Below are positions 22,123-33,434 of a DNA stretch of 64,000 bases, in pieces; the stretch's first letter is position 1, and every line of letters begins with the position of its first letter. The position numbers and the translations under genes are program-made. The DNA is from Gracilaria domingensis (Eukaryota > Rhodophyta > Florideophyceae > Gracilariales > Gracilariaceae), in contig VCMS01000208.1 of NCBI GenBank assembly GCA_022539475.1, positions 35,254 to 99,253 of the forward strand, written 5' to 3'. Below the pieces are notes generated by a model. The model worked only from the letters and a program-made list of their open reading frames with translations. It ran no database searches and was not told the DNA's origin.

Positions 22123-24341
22123 TCATCTTCGGCTCACACTGTCAATAAAAAATTGTTCTTTCACAGTGAGGTAAAGTCCTCCGTTCGACGGCCTTCGATA
22201 TCCAAATGTAGCCTCTCTCATGTCATTACCAAGAACCTTAGTCCAATCTTCCGTTGTCGTTCCAAAACTATGAAATTCGCTGGAATTGGTCCTCAAGACA
22301 TGTTGCCTAACATCCCCCAGAACATTCTTTAAACACAGAGGTAGCAGTTCAGCAAACTTCTTTGTAAACAGTTTCTGTCTCTGGCCACCCCTTGACACAT
22401 CCGTACTTAGAAGGCTCACAACCGTCAACACCCAAGCGTTTAAACGTGCGAGCAACAGTATTGTGCCATCTAAAAAGGTGCCCGTATCCTTGTCTTCCAC
22501 ATCATACCCAATAAACTCCTTCACTACTTGTACCCCGACACGGTTTCGGAAGAACAAGTCTTGATCTTCCGTCGGCATATCCTCGACATTGTCCGCATTG
22601 TACTTTAGACGAACAAATGGGGCTTTTCTCCACCATGAAGTGTTCGGTACACCATTTTCGTCAAGACGCAGTATGTTCTCCTGCGCTTCCTTCAACTGCA
22701 TTGTGAGTTCGTCAGCATTCTCTTCTACCAGCTTTGTTCTTCTCCGAATCGGATCGTACCCCAGGAGCAGAAATAGTTTATCCCTCGTATTTCTCTTCCG
22801 AACGCCAACGACGTCACTCATGGTCTGCCGCATTCTCTGCCTAAGGCACATATCTGCACAAAGTTCCAGTATACACCTGTCGGTAAGAGATGCTTTCCTA
22901 ATACCTTCCCAGCTCAACTCCTTCAACTCGCTTTCAACCATTTTCTTCAGCAAAGCATCTGGCCCCCCCTCTACCGACGGTGTGAACATGCCAAAACTGC
23001 CCAAGAGCTCCACGGGGTTTTTAGGAACCATGTATGAACCACCTTTCTCCGGCTCAATAAGCCCTTCCCCACTCTCAGTTGCGTCCTCCACCTTCTCGGC
23101 ACGGTTACCCCAATTTCGAGTGAGCGATTCACCTTCGAGCCATAGTTCACTTGTTGCTCTCCTTGCCCACGTCAGCATGTTGTGATACACTGCTCGAGCA
23201 ACCCCTCGAAACTCGTCACACACCTCAATTTTATGCTTCTTTCGACCTGTCTGCCCAGGTTCACCAGTTTCAGTGCCCCCCTTAGCCCTTCAATGTCTAG
23301 ATCCTTCTCTCCAAGCCTCTTTTTCAAAGCCGTACTCTGCTCTTGGGCGACCTTCACTAGAATACCCCGAACCATTAAGTCCTCTTGTAGCGTCTTAACC
23401 TTTTCTTTCAAGCAATTCAGTTCATTTAAAAGATCACGTCTGTTCATAGAGGTTGAATTCACACCAGTGTGGATATCTTCCGGTATTTACCTAGCCTCCT
23501 CGGCGACAGGCCCCGGTAATGCCGCAGGATTCGGTGTTTTTTCGTTATCGGAACTATCCTCATGTGCCATACCCTTAGACACGAGAGGCTGCAGGCGTTC
23601 TGTGTGCACCCTTGGCACGGCTCCGAGCTCCAACTCCCGTGTCTGTCCTCCTCCATGGCATCGTATATCAGATGAATTGGGCCCCGTACGAGCTGCAACG
23701 GCCCCCGTTCTGGAAAGAGGGGAAGGTCGAGGAGTAAATCGTCTATCAGTTGTCTCTCGATTTCTTATTGTCTTTCTCCCTTGTCCGGACCCATTGCGAG
23801 GCATAATACGATTCATAGCGACCCCAGTTCTAGAAGACAGGGAGGGACGTGACGATCTTAATATACTAGGGCTCTCACGACTTCTCGTAATTGTCCCTTG
23901 TTGTCCAGATCCACTGGGCGGCGTAACCCGCGCCCCAGTAGCTCCGGTCTTCGATATCGGCCGGGGACATGAAGGTTTTGGTTTCATACGAACCTCTTCA
24001 GTTCCAGTTGTCATGACCTCCTGTCCTGACCGGCTGGGCCGAGTTACCTCATCTTCTTGAAGAGCAGAGACAGATGCACGATTTGCATTATCGGCAGTTG
24101 ACGGCACAACATCGTTCGCTGATCCACGGATTCTTGACCCAATCCCGGAAGACGCTCCGCTGCGAGATGGGCGAGAGAGTACTGTAGAAGGACGCCCACT
24201 GACTGTCTCCTTCGTCGAGGACGACTTCCCTTTAGGAAGTGCGGTGCTTGTAGCCTGATTCGTATCATCCGATGCTCTTCTCTTCTTCTGTCCACTCTTG
24301 TTTCGCTGCGTACTATTTCGCTTTCTCGGCGTTATACCCAT
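22123..24341 (-). pseudogene. Ser/Arg-rich coiled-coil protein, unknown, one stop and one frameshift
   Basis: Unrecognised. It starts at a true ATG (24341). The first 284 codons are Ser/Arg/Pro/Gly-rich and apparently disordered, ending at TAA 23487. The same frame continues into a coiled coil (LNELNCLKEKVKTLQEDL, about 23370-23430). A one-base frameshift near 23230 then leads into a mostly helical domain of about 360 residues ending at 22123, with WARRATSELW near the start and GTFLDGTILLLARLNAWVL in the middle. It is convergent with the Plavaka transposase (166 bases apart) and in tandem with the methyltransferase gene upstream. The disordered-basic plus coiled-coil layout suggests a DNA-binding or assembly protein. 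It may be an accessory protein of the neighbouring transposon or part of a separate element with the methyltransferase gene; the sequence does not decide. Confidence 0.6.
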
Positions 24342-24695
24342 GTTGTGGAGATAAATGGGGTAATGAAACGAAATTGTTGGGGGGGGAGGGGGTGAGGGGG
24401 GGTTGCATGGTTCAGATATTCCGGGAGACTCCGCAGTTCCTGCTTTTTAGGAATTTGAGGTGCCCAATGGGTCGCAAATATCGCCGGTACAAATAGATGA
24501 AGAGCTCCAGTGTACATGTACAACGCGTATTGCAGGCAGCTGCAACATTCACAATCATATTTACTTTCTATTCGGTACTGAACTCATCTATTGCTTCAAT
24601 GTCAGAACCCAGTCCCAGGCGTACTGCTCTCCGTAGTCGAAATACAACTCTTCGCCACTCTCAATATCTCTTACTGCTCTACAACAAAGTAGAGA

Positions 24696-27600
24696 TTAGT
24701 TAGAAAGGTCGGACTTAAACTGTATCACTGACTTCGCTTCCACCATCTGCACATTGGCACTTCCAGTCCTGTTTGACCGGGGCTGCGATAAATCGGGATC
24801 CCCGGCATGATATCTGGCGTCGTTAATGTAGCCCTCGATACAAAAAGGCGCCGGGACAATGTACACTTCGCTCTCCTTTCTATTTTGAGCCTGTCTTGGT
24901 CTGTTCCTCAGGTGCAGAAACTCCGTACCAGTCACAGTGACCATCATAGAAAACAACTTGTACCGCACTGGAGTTGCTCCGAGACAGCCACTTCCATACG
25001 TTAAGTGTCTTTCCTTCCGGTTCGTCAGATCCGTGTATACCAAAGTTCCATAAAAATGACAGATAGTTTCCCCAGGCAATATCTTATATTCCGTGAACAC
25101 CCCCATACCAGTACGGGGATGTCGAATCTTAGAAGATGCTACATGTAAGCGATAGTGATTGGCTTCAACAGTCAACAGCATATGCATATACATTAGATTC
25201 AGAGTTCCTCAGTACTTCTTCTCCCAAAGATCTACAGTATGCTGTCCACACTTGTCGAAAAAGTCCCAGTCCTTCCAGTATCTTCCTAGGAACTGAGTAA
25301 TATGTGCAGGCATCACTTGGTACTGGGGGTATCTAAATGGAGCCTCCCATTCAAGCCGACCTCGGTCCCGATGTGGAACCCGTCCATAAGTAGTTGAAGC
25401 AGCATCCACTACCTCTTGTTCAACCAGGATGTCATTCTTCCCCCCGCGAAGAACTTCGGCCATAAGAGTGGTTATATGGTGCTTCGCATGGCTGAAACAT
25501 GGCCTATTCTTCTCGCACCCCAAGAACTTCCTATGCTTTGTCAGCGATAGGCACGCCATACCCGTAGAAAAAGTTCCCGCGAACATGTCCATGACAAGAT
25601 CACCCGGTCTTGTGAAGCGACATATCAACTCTTTCACCAACTCCCTGGACTTCTGCTCCAGTTTTATGTACTGCCCACTTGGTACTGAACTACCTGGCTC
25701 ATTTACCTTCTATGTCAACCACTCCCCCGCTCTCGGTTTTGGCACCCGGTCAATTACATTCCTGTTAGCTGGGAAAGTAGAAGGAATGAAATTGTTCTCC
25801 TCAAATGGAGTAATACTGGCTTTCTCGGATGGTCGCAATCCACGCTTCACCCCATGACCGGCGTACTCCGTTACGGGCTGTATCCCAAACTTTCGTGGAT
25901 TCCCTCCAACATTACTTCGATCCCGGATGAACACCAGTGGATTCCCATCCACTTTAAACGAAGGCATGAGTTCTGGCTTACCTTCGCTTCCAGCTTCATC
26001 TTTCGTACTCGCCGTTTCCGAAAGTATCCTGTGGCAAACATGAAACTGTGCCATGGCACAGAATATAATGAAGTGCCCACCTGACCGAAGCGCGGAACTA
26101 ATTAAGTCAGCCATACTGATCATGTCATCCTCCCTGAAGACATCGTGAGCACTATTCCGTTTGTTCCCCTTCCTTCGAGTGTTAAAGGGAGGGTCTCTTA
26201 GGACAAGCTGTGCCTCACCCCATAAAACCTCACTCTGATTCACAAATGTTTCGTGTGTGTGCCTCAGGTCCTTTATGTCACAGTTGTACGCTACAAAGTT
26301 TGACTTTCTCATCCCCTTCCACACCTTGTCCATATTCATTCGAAGGAGACTGGATATCCCCTTCATGGGCGGCTCAATACCAGTGTTTTGGATGTTGTAA
26401 CCGGCAACCCGAGATTCATGCTCCGCAAGATTCACCGGCTTCTGGGAGTCGTCGCTATCGGAGCTCACGAGGTTCATATACTCTCGACGAGGTGGGGCTG
26501 GGGCAGAGTTGGTCGAAGAAGGTTCGGCATTACCGGAAGTTTTAGGGATTTTCGTGAGTTCAATATCAGGTTTCGCGTGAATGCCGACATGGAACCCTGC
26601 CGCATGACGCATATCCTGTATCGGTTTCCATAGCAACTCCGAAAACTTCTGAAATCGAGCAGGCAACTCACCGGAGTCAGAACCAAATACGGTATCCATC
26701 CGTATCTCCGAAAACTCTATCCAGTTCCTCATCTGATCAGCCCGTAAGCTATAGAGGCTATCGTGGGTGCATATGGTTTCGAGGTCTGTCAAAAATTCCT
26801 TAGCCAGTATTCGGAGGTTTGTATCGCATTCATCACTCAAGGTCTCCACCGATCCACTAGTACTGCTCTGGGGCACATCCTGTGTGTTGAATCGAGTACT
26901 CTGGCTCGGCGGGACATGACCAGACTCCCGTGTCTCTAACGCTGTATACTTCAACGTCTGCATATTCATGTAAATGTATGGTTTCACCATGTGCTGAACG
27001 TTCGTGTATCCAAGATGAGCCGCACAACAACTCCATGCCCATACGACCTCACTGAAAGCGAATCCCAGTCGATCACAGTTGTCTTTGGAGAACGACGTAA
27101 AAGTGGGTATGTACACAGATGGTGCATGGTTCACTTTTCGTCTCTTTTTCGGTTGTTTCTTCTTCATCATTCTGATGTTGTCGTTCTCTCCCATTATGTG
27201 GCCAAGGTATGATAAGTATATAACGACCCCAAATGGGTCCACAGATGTTCGTGGGATAAACACTGTCGTCTTCAGAACCTGCCTTTTTCTGGTCATGAAA
27301 TAACCAGCCAGGAATCGCACCGGTAGGTATATACCCTTATCCATGGAGAGAAGGAAATAATCGCGGGGTCTCTGGTTCTCATCTCCGTCCTTCTTGTCAA
27401 GAAGCTTCGTCACAAGGTAAGGTTGCTCTACAGGTTTGTTATTCACCACACTATTTCGCAGCTGCTGCAGTGTCAAGTTCTGCAGGTTCTTGGAATTAGT
27501 GGCCTCCTCAAACATCTGCCTTGCCTCCGAAAATTCCTTATATTTCTCGGCGCAGAACTCTATTAGCCCTCTAAACCCCACGTCCCGTGGCCGATCAGGG

Positions 27601-27725
27601 CCTCCATCGCTGTTTGCCAAAGCATCGCGAAGAACCAAGAAAAGTCTGACATATGCAAGGAACGCCGGAGGCGGAGCACTCATGTCGATAGGATGTATCT
27701 CCTCTCCATCATCGGTGGAATCCAT
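24696..27725 (-). pseudogene. DNA methyltransferase (N6-A/N4-C type, beta order) followed in frame by a SET-like domain; two in-frame stops
   Basis: True ATG at 27725. One frame runs to 24696 and is broken by TAG at 25710 and TGA at 25209. The first ~500 residues are unrecognised, with a basic KKKQPKKRRKV stretch that could be a nuclear signal. Methyltransferase motif IV is DPPFNTRR (about 26177-26200). After the TAG come the motif X region (QKSRELVKELICRF) and motif I (DMFAGTFSTGMACL, about 25560-25600). The order IV-X-I is that of beta-class amino-methyltransferases (PF01555 type), which methylate adenine N6 or cytosine N4. Behind the TGA, still in frame, lies a SET-like segment: GMGVFTEYKILPGETI ... 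FYGTLVY, later EGYINDARYH and NVQMVEAKS. The last part of a SET domain is missing. Residues flanking both stops remain coding-like, so the stops are recent or were read through. Whether methyltransferase and SET were ever one protein is inference. Confidence 0.72.
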
Positions 27726-28087
27726 CGCTTCAGCGCAAACAACGGAGGCGAGCCTTTAAATGGCGACTTACGCTGGGCACCCCCGCTTTCGGCAGCTCCT
27801 CCCAGCGCACTGCCAGTCTCGTCCGTGTCCGTGTCCGCTCCCTTCTGAGGTCGGTGTCCGTGCCGCTTCGAGCGGGTGCGATAGCGTCGCGTGTCCGCCA
27901 CGTCGCGATTCGGAGCTATTGCAAAGGTCGCGTATTGTGCTAAAAGTCGCGGATCAAGTCAGTGTGAAGCGCTAGTCTTCTCTAGTTTGATATATGTGCA
28001 CGGCGTGTGCAGCAAAATCACTGCCGGAAGTGCCGGGAGGAGTGTTTTGGGAGGTCTCCGGAGGGTGCCAGAATGTGGCCAGAACGT

Positions 28088-28381
28088 GCCCGCGGGCGGG
28101 GGGGGGTCGGTCGTATTAGGGTAGGTACCGTAACACGACCGGACCCTCCCTCCCGCGGGCATAAAATCGCACATTTTTCAAAAAATCGCCCAAAACGTGC
28201 CCGCGGGCGGGGGAGTCCGGTCGTGTTAGGGTACCTACCCTAACACGACCGGACCCCCCCGCCCGCGGGCATAAAATCGCACATTTTTCAAAAAATCGTC
28301 CAAAACGTGCCCGCGGGCGGGGGGGTCCAGTCGTGTTAGGGTAGCTACCCTAACACGACTGGACCCCCCCGCCCGCGGGCA
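28088..28381. repeat. Palindrome cluster 1: units P1-P3 with identical 37 bp spacers
   Basis: Three palindromes of about 74 bp lie at 28088-28161, 28198-28271 and 28309-28381. Each has GC arms (GCCCGCGGGCGG...), a segment such as TCCGGTCGTG, and the core TTAGGGTA-N2-TACCCTAA. The spacers (ATAAAATCGCACATTTTTC...) are nearly identical. P3 carries a paired change (CCAGTC/GACTGG against CCGGTC/GACCGG in P2), while P1 has decayed pairing. Confidence 0.9.
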
Positions 28382-28389
28382 CGCTCCTT

Positions 28390-28572
28390 CCGGCACTTCC
28401 GGCACCCACCGCGTCACCTCAGTGCACCATCCCGGAAATTAGGGAGTGTCTGGAGGGTGGAGAAAACGGGATGGTCACCTCAGTGCACCATCCCGGAAAT
28501 TTGGGAGTGTCTGGAGGGTGGAGATGACGGGATGGTGCACTGAGGTGACGCAGTGGGTACAGGAAGTGCCGG
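28390..28572. repeat. Large hairpin with 45 bp arms and a duplicated loop
   Basis: The arm at 28390-28434 pairs with 28528-28572 with about three mismatches. The loop holds two near-identical direct units of about 61 bp (from GTCACCTCAGTGCACC at about 28413 and 28474). It lies between P3 and P4, inside cluster 1. Confidence 0.8.
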
Positions 28573-28621
28573 GGGGTGTGTTTTGGGAGGTCTCCGGAGG
28601 GTGCCAGAATGTTGCCAGAAC

Positions 28622-28706
28622 GTGCCCGCGGGCGGGGGGGGTCGGTCGTGTTAGGGTACCTATCCTACCCTAACACGACCGACCCCCCCCCCCCCGCCCG
28701 CGGGCA
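28622..28706. repeat. Palindrome P4 of cluster 1
   Basis: About 85 bp with the same GC arms and TTAGGGTA/TACCCTAA core, but a longer centre (CCTATCC). On its right, 28707-28900 is the inverted form of the flank at 49120-49340 in cluster 2, including TGTGGCCAGAA-type and TCCCAAAACAC segments. Confidence 0.85.
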
Positions 28707-29021
28707 TGTTCTGGCCACATTCCGGCGCCTTTCCGCGACCTCCCAAAACACGCCGCCCCGCAGGGATTTCGCTACACCCGGCCGCCGGTACGTTGGCGCC
28801 GCTGTCCACGTGTATTGGCGGGAGTAGGCTGTACATGAAAGTGAATGAGTGTACTCTTGACTACTATGCAAAGCATTTGAAGAGCACGATTAGAGAGCGC
28901 GACCATTGCTCGCGTGAATCAGCATTGCGCGAACTCCACGACTCTAAAGCGTACAATCAGCGTGCGAGCGGCAACGGACAGGACACGGACGAGACTGGCA
29001 GTGCGCTGGGAGGAGCTGCCG

Positions 29022-29281
29022 AAAGCGGAACGCAAACTAGCATGAGCGCAGTTTTGAGAGAGGGTCGCGGAAAAGAGTGAATGGGGTGGTGCGGCGAAGT
29101 AGAACCTCTACAAAAACTAGGGGACCCAAGAACTAAACTGCGCGAAATGGAATTTAATATTCCAAATTTTCTTAATTTTTTGAGTGCCAGCCTCTGCCAC
29201 CCCTCGCGCGCCCCAAATAGCCCCAAAACTAGCTACGTTTCCAAAGCAAACAGACTATATTCCACTTTGCAGAACACAGAC
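29022..29281 (+). repeat. Repeat R, partial copy
   Basis: It matches the end of a longer repeat found inverted at 42430-43395 and direct at 57345-58262. The shared end is GCAGAACACAGAC. Here it joins directly to integrase sequence of element 2, which marks a truncation or recombination junction. Confidence 0.75.
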
Positions 29282-30461
29282 GTTAGGTATCAACCATATC
29301 ACTACGGCGGCTTACCATCCGCAAACCAATGGTCAAGCCGAACGGTTTAACACGACACTCATTAACCGTTTGGTACATTAGACTGCTGAGCACCAGTTGG
29401 ATAAGGACGACTACGTGGAACCTTTGGTTTATGCCTACAACACTCAGGTGCATACGTCCACTGGTGCCACTCCATTCGATCGCATCCTGACTCGGCAGCC
29501 ATTACCATTGGCAGTGGATGTGATGACATCTTCATTCCCCCAAGACATCACCGAAGGTATGACTCCTACGCAGGCTAAACGGTACACACGCCGGAGGATC
29601 GATGATATTCTCCACATCGCTAAAGCAACCTTGTTACGAGCCCAGCTCAGGTACAATGCGAACTTTGATACGTCTGTACGCTCTTCGCCGTCCTTCAAGG
29701 CTGGAGAGATGGTATACCTAGATAAGGCACCATCGTAGAAAGCATTGGATGATATGGATCTGGCCTCCCGGAAGCTTTTGCCACGTTTCACTGGACCCTA
29801 CAAGGTTCTGCGATCGAGTTCCCATACGGTTACTATCGAACGCGATGGCCTTCAGGACACGGTCACTATTGATCGCGTTTCGCTGGCACCAACGGTCTTT
29901 GCACGTTTCTCGCCGGGTACTGAGCCGATATCCCGCGGAATTGCCGCGACCAGGCAGCCTAGCATGGATTAATCCAGAGGAAAGCCCACTTCCGAACGGT
30001 CTACTTCACATCAACCTCCTACAGCTACGCCAAGACTTGTCAGTGCTGATCGAGCTTTGGGTACGGAAGCTTCCGCAGAGGGCGAGGACACCAACGGATT
30101 GGCTCCCTGGCATGCGATGGTCCTTCCTGAGGAGGAATTTGAACCTTTGGCTTCTCGCCCGACTGTCGCGCATACGCGCCTTACGCAGGTTGAAGCATGT
30201 TCTCCTTCAGGCTTTGGCCCTTTGGATAGGATGGATTTGCCAGACGAGATCTTACCTAAGGAGTATGTGGTGGACCACATCGTCTCCGATGGCCTCGAGA
30301 ATGACGGAAATGTCATCTACAAGGTCCGTTGGTACGGTTATCTGCCAAAATTTGAGCAGTGCATGCCAAGGGAGCACATCCCAGAGAACTTTATCCGACG
30401 GTTTTGGGAGAAACAGGGGCGCACGGAGCGCGCCTTTAAGGAGGGAGCGTATGACCGGTAG
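29282..30461 (+). pseudogene. pol: Integrase C-terminal half and chromodomain of element 2
   Basis: The frame starts within the integrase core (HPQTNGQAERFN near 29318) and keeps the catalytic Glu that element 1 has lost. It continues through YVEPLVYAYNT, the TPFD segment and the GPYKVLR DNA-binding part to a chromodomain (EYVVDHIV ... KVRWYGYL, 30262-30400). TAG at 29379, TAG at 29736 and TAA at 29970 interrupt it; there is no frameshift. One conserved chromodomain Trp is Cys (EQCMPREH). The sequence is closely similar to element 1 over its whole length, so the two are the same family. Confidence 0.92.
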
Positions 30462-31096
30462 GACACACAGCGACATTGTCCACAAGGGAAGCAATCATCA
30501 CCAAGTAGTACTGCTAGTGGAAGTTTTTGCTATCCGCATTCGTAAGTGTAACTGTCACTTGCTGAATACGCTAACGTGTCAGACCATTGGCTGGTTTACA
30601 GCGCGCGCGCTGGTTGCAACGCCGAGTGAAGCGCCAAAACATCCACTGCCCATTGCAACCATTTTTTGAAACCGCTTGCCAGGCGGGTTTTCGGCCGAAA
30701 AGGTAGAATTGGTTGTATCTCCGTTCCTGGGCCACACACAGACTATCGGACACCGGATTCGGAATTTCTGGAATGAGTCGATTCCAGACCAAATTGGACG
30801 ATTTCGAGATTGCGCACAAGGTTGGCGCCACAAAGCGCGCAAGAACCGTTGGCATTATTCAAAAAATCGCCCAATTACTTTATTTTGATCAACCGATGGC
30901 TCTTGGCACTACTTTTGCGTGCGTGTACACCAATGGAGACATACACTACGGCTCTACAGTAGGAGCGGTGAACAGGTGTTGCCGTGGCAATCGGCTGACC
31001 CGGATTCCCTCCGACATACGCCGCCTTTGACGGTGACCCACTGCACAGCTAGAAGAATCTCAAATACTGTCGGTTGGGGGGACCTCTGGAAGGAAC

Positions 31097-33281
31097 CTAG
31101 ATCCATGCCGAACCATTTTCACAATCAGGGCCGCTTGCACCGACTTGCCCACTCTCTTCTGTGGGACTCGCGCTTCGCCTGCGGTGTCGAAGGATTCGAT
31201 GGGGCGAAAAAGTCATCGCAATGCCCTCACTGGGTGCAGTGGCCTTCTGTGGAGCGCCATCAACTTGTTTAAGGCGCTTAAGAGACTTTCTCATTGGTGG
31301 CTCAGAAGCATTTTTGGGCATCGAATCAGGAGATTTTGTGCCTTCTAAGTCCGACACGGTAGGCAACGTCGGCCGCACCCGCTGGTTGAAGGCGTCTATG
31401 ACCGCCATGCTGAGTCGCTCCTGATATCGATTCAGTACATTTGACAAACCCTTCTCGAGTTTCTGGGTGTTTTCCCTGAGGATTTTCTCGAGACCTTGGG
31501 GCAGTTCTGTGGCATGTCCAACAAGCGACTCGTACCTTTGGGAGCGACGCAGCCAGAGTGGGCCGTTGTCGCAAGGTCTCTCAGGCTCTAATGGCCTTTG
31601 TACCCCTGGCTGCCCCTCTCTCTCGCAAGTTTCTCGAATGCGGCGAGAAGCTCGAGGGTCAAAAAGGTCGTACTGCCTGAAGAAAGATTTACGGAAACTG
31701 GAAGTACTGCGCTCGCCTTATGGCTGATTCCCGCTGGCTCGACGCTAGCCCCTGGAATCCCCAAAGCAGCTCCCATAGACGGAGTGGGCGCAGTGGCTGT
31801 AAGTTGCACCGGTTCCGCCTCCGTGAGTGGGGCAGTCGCCAATTGCAAAACGGGCTCCACGCCCTCGGGAACAATAGGTGATTCCGTTGCTTGTTCGACC
31901 ATCACTCCGGCGGAAACATCTTGCGTACTGTCAGGGATTGCAGGTAAATCCAACGCCACGTTTTCTGGCGCTAGGCATGCCGAAACCAAACCTCTCCCTC
32001 TGGGATAGTATTCGGGTACTTTCCGACGTGGCACCACCTCTGGATAAGCTTTCGAAGGGAAGTCTGGGTAGGCCTTCCCGTCGTCTTGTTGGGTTGGATG
32101 CTACGAGATAGCTTCGAAGTTATCGTTCTCATAGTTACAGCGAAGGTATCCAAGAGTTGCCATCCAGTCCACACGGGGATGTAGTCGAGAAGCTTCGCGA
32201 CGTCCTCCGGCCAATATTCGGTACGGCGCACGACGTTTCGGATACCCAACCGGCACCGGTAGAGTATCATCATCTTTAGAAGAGGAACAAAGCCCCCACG
32301 GGGACTGAGAGAGGCCGCATGGTTCCACACTGGCCAGTTCTTGGTGCGGATATTGCAGCGTACACCATACCGGCAGGTGTCGAGAAAGGCCGAAAGGACG
32401 AAGACGGCCCACTCCACCGTCATTAGCTGCCACATTAACCAGCACCCTCGGCCGTTCGGCGTCAGGATCATTTGATGCGAGTGATACGCAACTATTGGAT
32501 GGGTTGGGACTGCCAGCAGCTTCAAAACCTTCCAGAAGTGCTCTCAATCGACGTCGTCGAAAAACGGGATCCTGAGATAAAGCCTGTCGCGGTCGAGACC
32601 CTCCATATCGTGGAACTCTACCTGGTGCCAGCTGAACAAATTTTTCAGGTTTGTACGCATCCTTCCTTCAGGTTCCGCCGTTTCCTTCAAACGGGGTCGG
32701 TACAGCATCCAATACAGGCCATCTCACGGCTGCTGTAACGCCATTAATACTGAAAGATTATGAGTTGCCGGTCGAAACTCCATCGAAGCATTGAAAAACT
32801 CGACGTAGATATCCCGAAGGATGTCGTTCAATCGCCGCTGGTAACCCTTTTCCTCAAGCGTCCTCAAGAAGAGCATGTCGGTCAGGATATGCCCGACACA
32901 CCCCAGGACAGTCATCCGGTTGACAGGAACGTGTAACCAACGGTTATATCAAGCTGTCTCCCGCGCACTCTTGGGCCCACGAGCGACCTCTGAAATGGCA
33001 GCAAAGCGGCGTGCGTCGAAGAATTTCTCCTGAAGGCTGAGGTGGTGTTGTACCGTGTACGGCATCGACACGTAACGTGGACCGTTGAAGCTCCGTCCAA
33101 CGGTGTGGTCGAACGCATCTTCCGGTCGCGTCGCCATGCCCGACCAGTACGTTTGGGGCATTGTGAGGGGAGGGCCGCTGGAAGTTGAAACATGCGGAGC
33201 GAAAGAAGCTTGTGGAAGACGAGGTACTGGGATACCGTCCTACGGGTCACCCATATCGGTGTCAGTACCAGCGGGATTCAT
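31097..33281 (-). pseudogene. Antisense gene in the 3' region of element 2, unknown function
   Basis: On the strand opposite to pol, an ATG at 33281 opens a frame that reads to 31971 with only in-frame stops, after DMGDP, SARETA, LQQP and FDDVD, ending after WFRHA. Coding-like sequence continues in other frames to about 31097, with a Pro/Ala/Val-rich linker and a helical C-terminal part (YESLVGHATELP...). About 700 residues in total. No family is recognised. Similar blocks occur at 37198-39200 on the minus strand of element 3: FFDARRFAAI / WFDATGFAVI; DMLFLRTLEEKGYQRRL / DMLWVRCPQERDEQRCL; QVEFHD...LYL / KQEFHN...LYL; and LLDY. Conservation between two diverged elements says that it was once a real gene of the element. 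Its ATG lies about 150 bases from the 3' LTR, which may have acted as an antisense promoter. Confidence 0.65.
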
Positions 33282-33421
33282 AACATACCCACTTGACGGG
33301 CTAGTTTGAATCCTCTTGGAACGAGCTGCAATTGACTAGCAGGTGAGACGTGCTTGGGTGTGTTTCAGAGCTCACCGGCGATCTGGAATTTTCGGGCGGC
33401 CTTGCGGAGACGGCGGCGCCT

Positions 33422-33432
33422 AAGGGAGAAGG
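33422..33432 (+). promoter_or_regulatory. Polypurine tract of element 2
   Basis: AAGGGAGAAGG, two bases before the LTR, matches the place and form of the tract in element 1. Confidence 0.7.
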
Positions 33433-33434
33433 TA

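Larger units (their letters stand above)
27783..29028. repeat. 1.25 kb segment bounded by about 50 bp inverted arms
   Basis: CCGCTTTCGGCAGCTCCTCC... at 27783-27838 is repeated in inverted orientation at 28982-29028, nearly perfectly. The segment encloses palindromes P1-P4 and a further large hairpin. The two other palindrome clusters lack these arms, so they may belong to an older sequence split by the palindromic DNA, or to a separate foldback element. Confidence 0.65.

Noticed and set aside
22286-24060. Plus-strand frames of up to 292 codons at 22.3-24.1 kb
   Set aside because: They lack ATG-linked domains and are shadows of the minus-strand coiled-coil gene.
28088-28381. Regular repeats with equal spacers, like a CRISPR array
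   Set aside because: The spacers are copies of each other, the repeats are long palindromes, and the window is eukaryotic with no cas genes.
28088-28706. TTAGGG units as an interstitial telomere
   Set aside because: Each palindrome has only one TTAGGG and one CCCTAA in inverted order; there is no tandem run.
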